NCBI RefSeq assembly: GCF_003590795.1
Contig: NZ_QYUL01000002.1
Coordinates: forward strand, 124,001-188,000
Length of the DNA: 64,000 nt
Direction of reading: 5' to 3'
DNA from: Azospirillum cavernae
GTDB taxonomy: Bacteria; Pseudomonadota; Alphaproteobacteria; Azospirillales; Azospirillaceae
Shown: positions 63,363-64,000 of the stretch, in pieces
How positions within the stretch are numbered: the stretch's first letter is position 1
Layout: each line of letters begins with the position of its first letter
Program-made: the position numbers and the translations under genes
The notes under the pieces: generated by a model
Seen by the model: only the letters and a program-made list of their open reading frames with translations
Database searches by the model: none
Told to the model about the DNA's origin: nothing

Positions 63363-64000
63363 CTATTTGTCCCCGATGAATCGAACCCAGGGAAAATCCA
63401 CCCAATCGAACCAGCGCACGGTCGGCGCCGCGCCGCGCGCCGTCAACGCGTTCAGCACGCAAAAGGGCGCGGCTTGGTCCAGCATCCAATAGCCCTCGCC
63501 CCGCCGCAACGCGTCGGCGATGTAGGCGGCGGTGAGGGCCAAAAAGGCGCGAGACGCTTCGGTCGGTTGAAACCACGCGAAACAGACCGTGATTTCCCGC
63601 GTCGGCCCCCGTCCCCGACCATCGCGCAACAACCCGACATCCACGCCGCGCAGCCCATCGGACAGGCTGGTCAGATCGGCGCGCAGCGTGCAATCGGCGT
63701 CGACATGGACCAACGGACGGGATAGCCGCGCCAGCAACTGATGCCAGCGCAGAAAGCGGACGCAGGCGTAATAGGTGGTCCGGCGGTGATCGTCCCAACC
63801 GCTGAAATCCAGCCGTTCCCGGCTGTAGCCGATGGGCAGGCGAGTCCGCCAACGCTCAAGGGCCGCTTCGGTCTCCGGCGATGGGTTGACGACATGGACA
63901 TGCACGCCGCCCCCGCCGCCGGGCGGCAGGGTGGCGGCGATGGACTCCAGCAAATCACCGACGAAGCGCTGGAAATAGACGTCGTCGCAGGACACCGCGA
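63363..64000 (-). CDS. Glycosyltransferase-like protein, 5' end outside window
   Basis: The frame is open to the right edge, so the start lies outside; a GTG at 63995 is probably internal. It shows a nucleotide-sugar-transferase-like DxD, LVHVDADCTLRADL, and later FAWFQPTEASRAFLALTAAYIADALRRG and MLDQAAPFCVLNAL. The family is not certain. It is convergent with the small Cys-rich gene. Confidence 0.65.
   Translation of the reverse strand, partial: AVSCDDVYFQRFVGDLLESIAATLPPGGGGGVHVHVVNPSPETEAALERWRTRLPIGYSRERLDFSGWDDHRRTTYYACVRFLRWHQLLARLSRPLVHVDADCTLRADLTSLSDGLRGVDVGLLRDGRGRGPTREITVCFAWFQPTEASRAFLALTAAYIADALRRGEGYWMLDQAAPFCVLNALTARGAAPTVRWFDWVDFPWVRFIGDK

Overview
The window is GC-rich DNA from a Gram-negative alphaproteobacterium. 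The cytochrome bc1 operon order, the xseB-ispA-dxs-tlyA block and the MoxR/DUF58/DUF4159/DUF1285/Nudix/CCA block all suit the Rhodospirillales, probably Azospirillum or a relative. This placement is inferred from gene content and protein style; no search was run.

Bases 1-7890 are the right end of an integrated mobile element. A giant polyvalent phage-type protein runs in from the left edge, a tiny membrane protein faces it, and the element seems to end at a 3' fragment of tRNA-Glu(CTC) (7846-7890), the usual scar of integration into a tRNA gene. Bases 8142-15713 are a complete type I restriction-modification cassette (hsdM-rhuM-hsdS-hsdR-ygjP-like metallopeptidase) ending just before an intact tRNA-Gln(TTG). 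The 3' ends of both tRNA sequences face the cassette, as in an insertion hotspot.

Bases 16016-45000 are mostly chromosomal backbone: a minus-strand MoxR/DUF58/BatA-DUF4159/membrane-protein cluster; DUF1285, Nudix hydrolase and CCA-adding enzyme; hemF-trmL; petABC; DUF924; a receiver protein with a decayed kinase domain; DUF423; a Cys-pair ArsR regulator divergent from tusA; a histone-deacetylase-like hydrolase; xseB-ispA-dxs-tlyA; then a toxin-like protein with VQAK-type repeats and a GC-poor C-terminal domain, a TPR/GT41 glycosyltransferase, a xi-class glutathione transferase, YceI and an integral membrane protein.

Bases 45082-64000 are transport and catabolism. A two-component system (46-48 kb) is divergent from a GtsA-like glucose-type binding protein that has no permease beside it, followed by a porin. 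Next is a minus-strand catabolic operon: a DAO-family oxidase, an HcnABC/OoxAB-like three-part flavoprotein dehydrogenase, a RidA imine deaminase and, close behind, a chemoreceptor. A NocR/OccR-like LysR regulator separates it from a polyamine/opine-type ABC importer. Near-identical 19-bp dyad sites (17/19) lie in front of the oxidase/regulator promoters and in front of the importer, so import, oxidation, imine clearance and perhaps chemotaxis toward one amine or opine-like compound may be one regulon. The window closes with a small Cys-rich protein and a partial glycosyltransferase-like gene.
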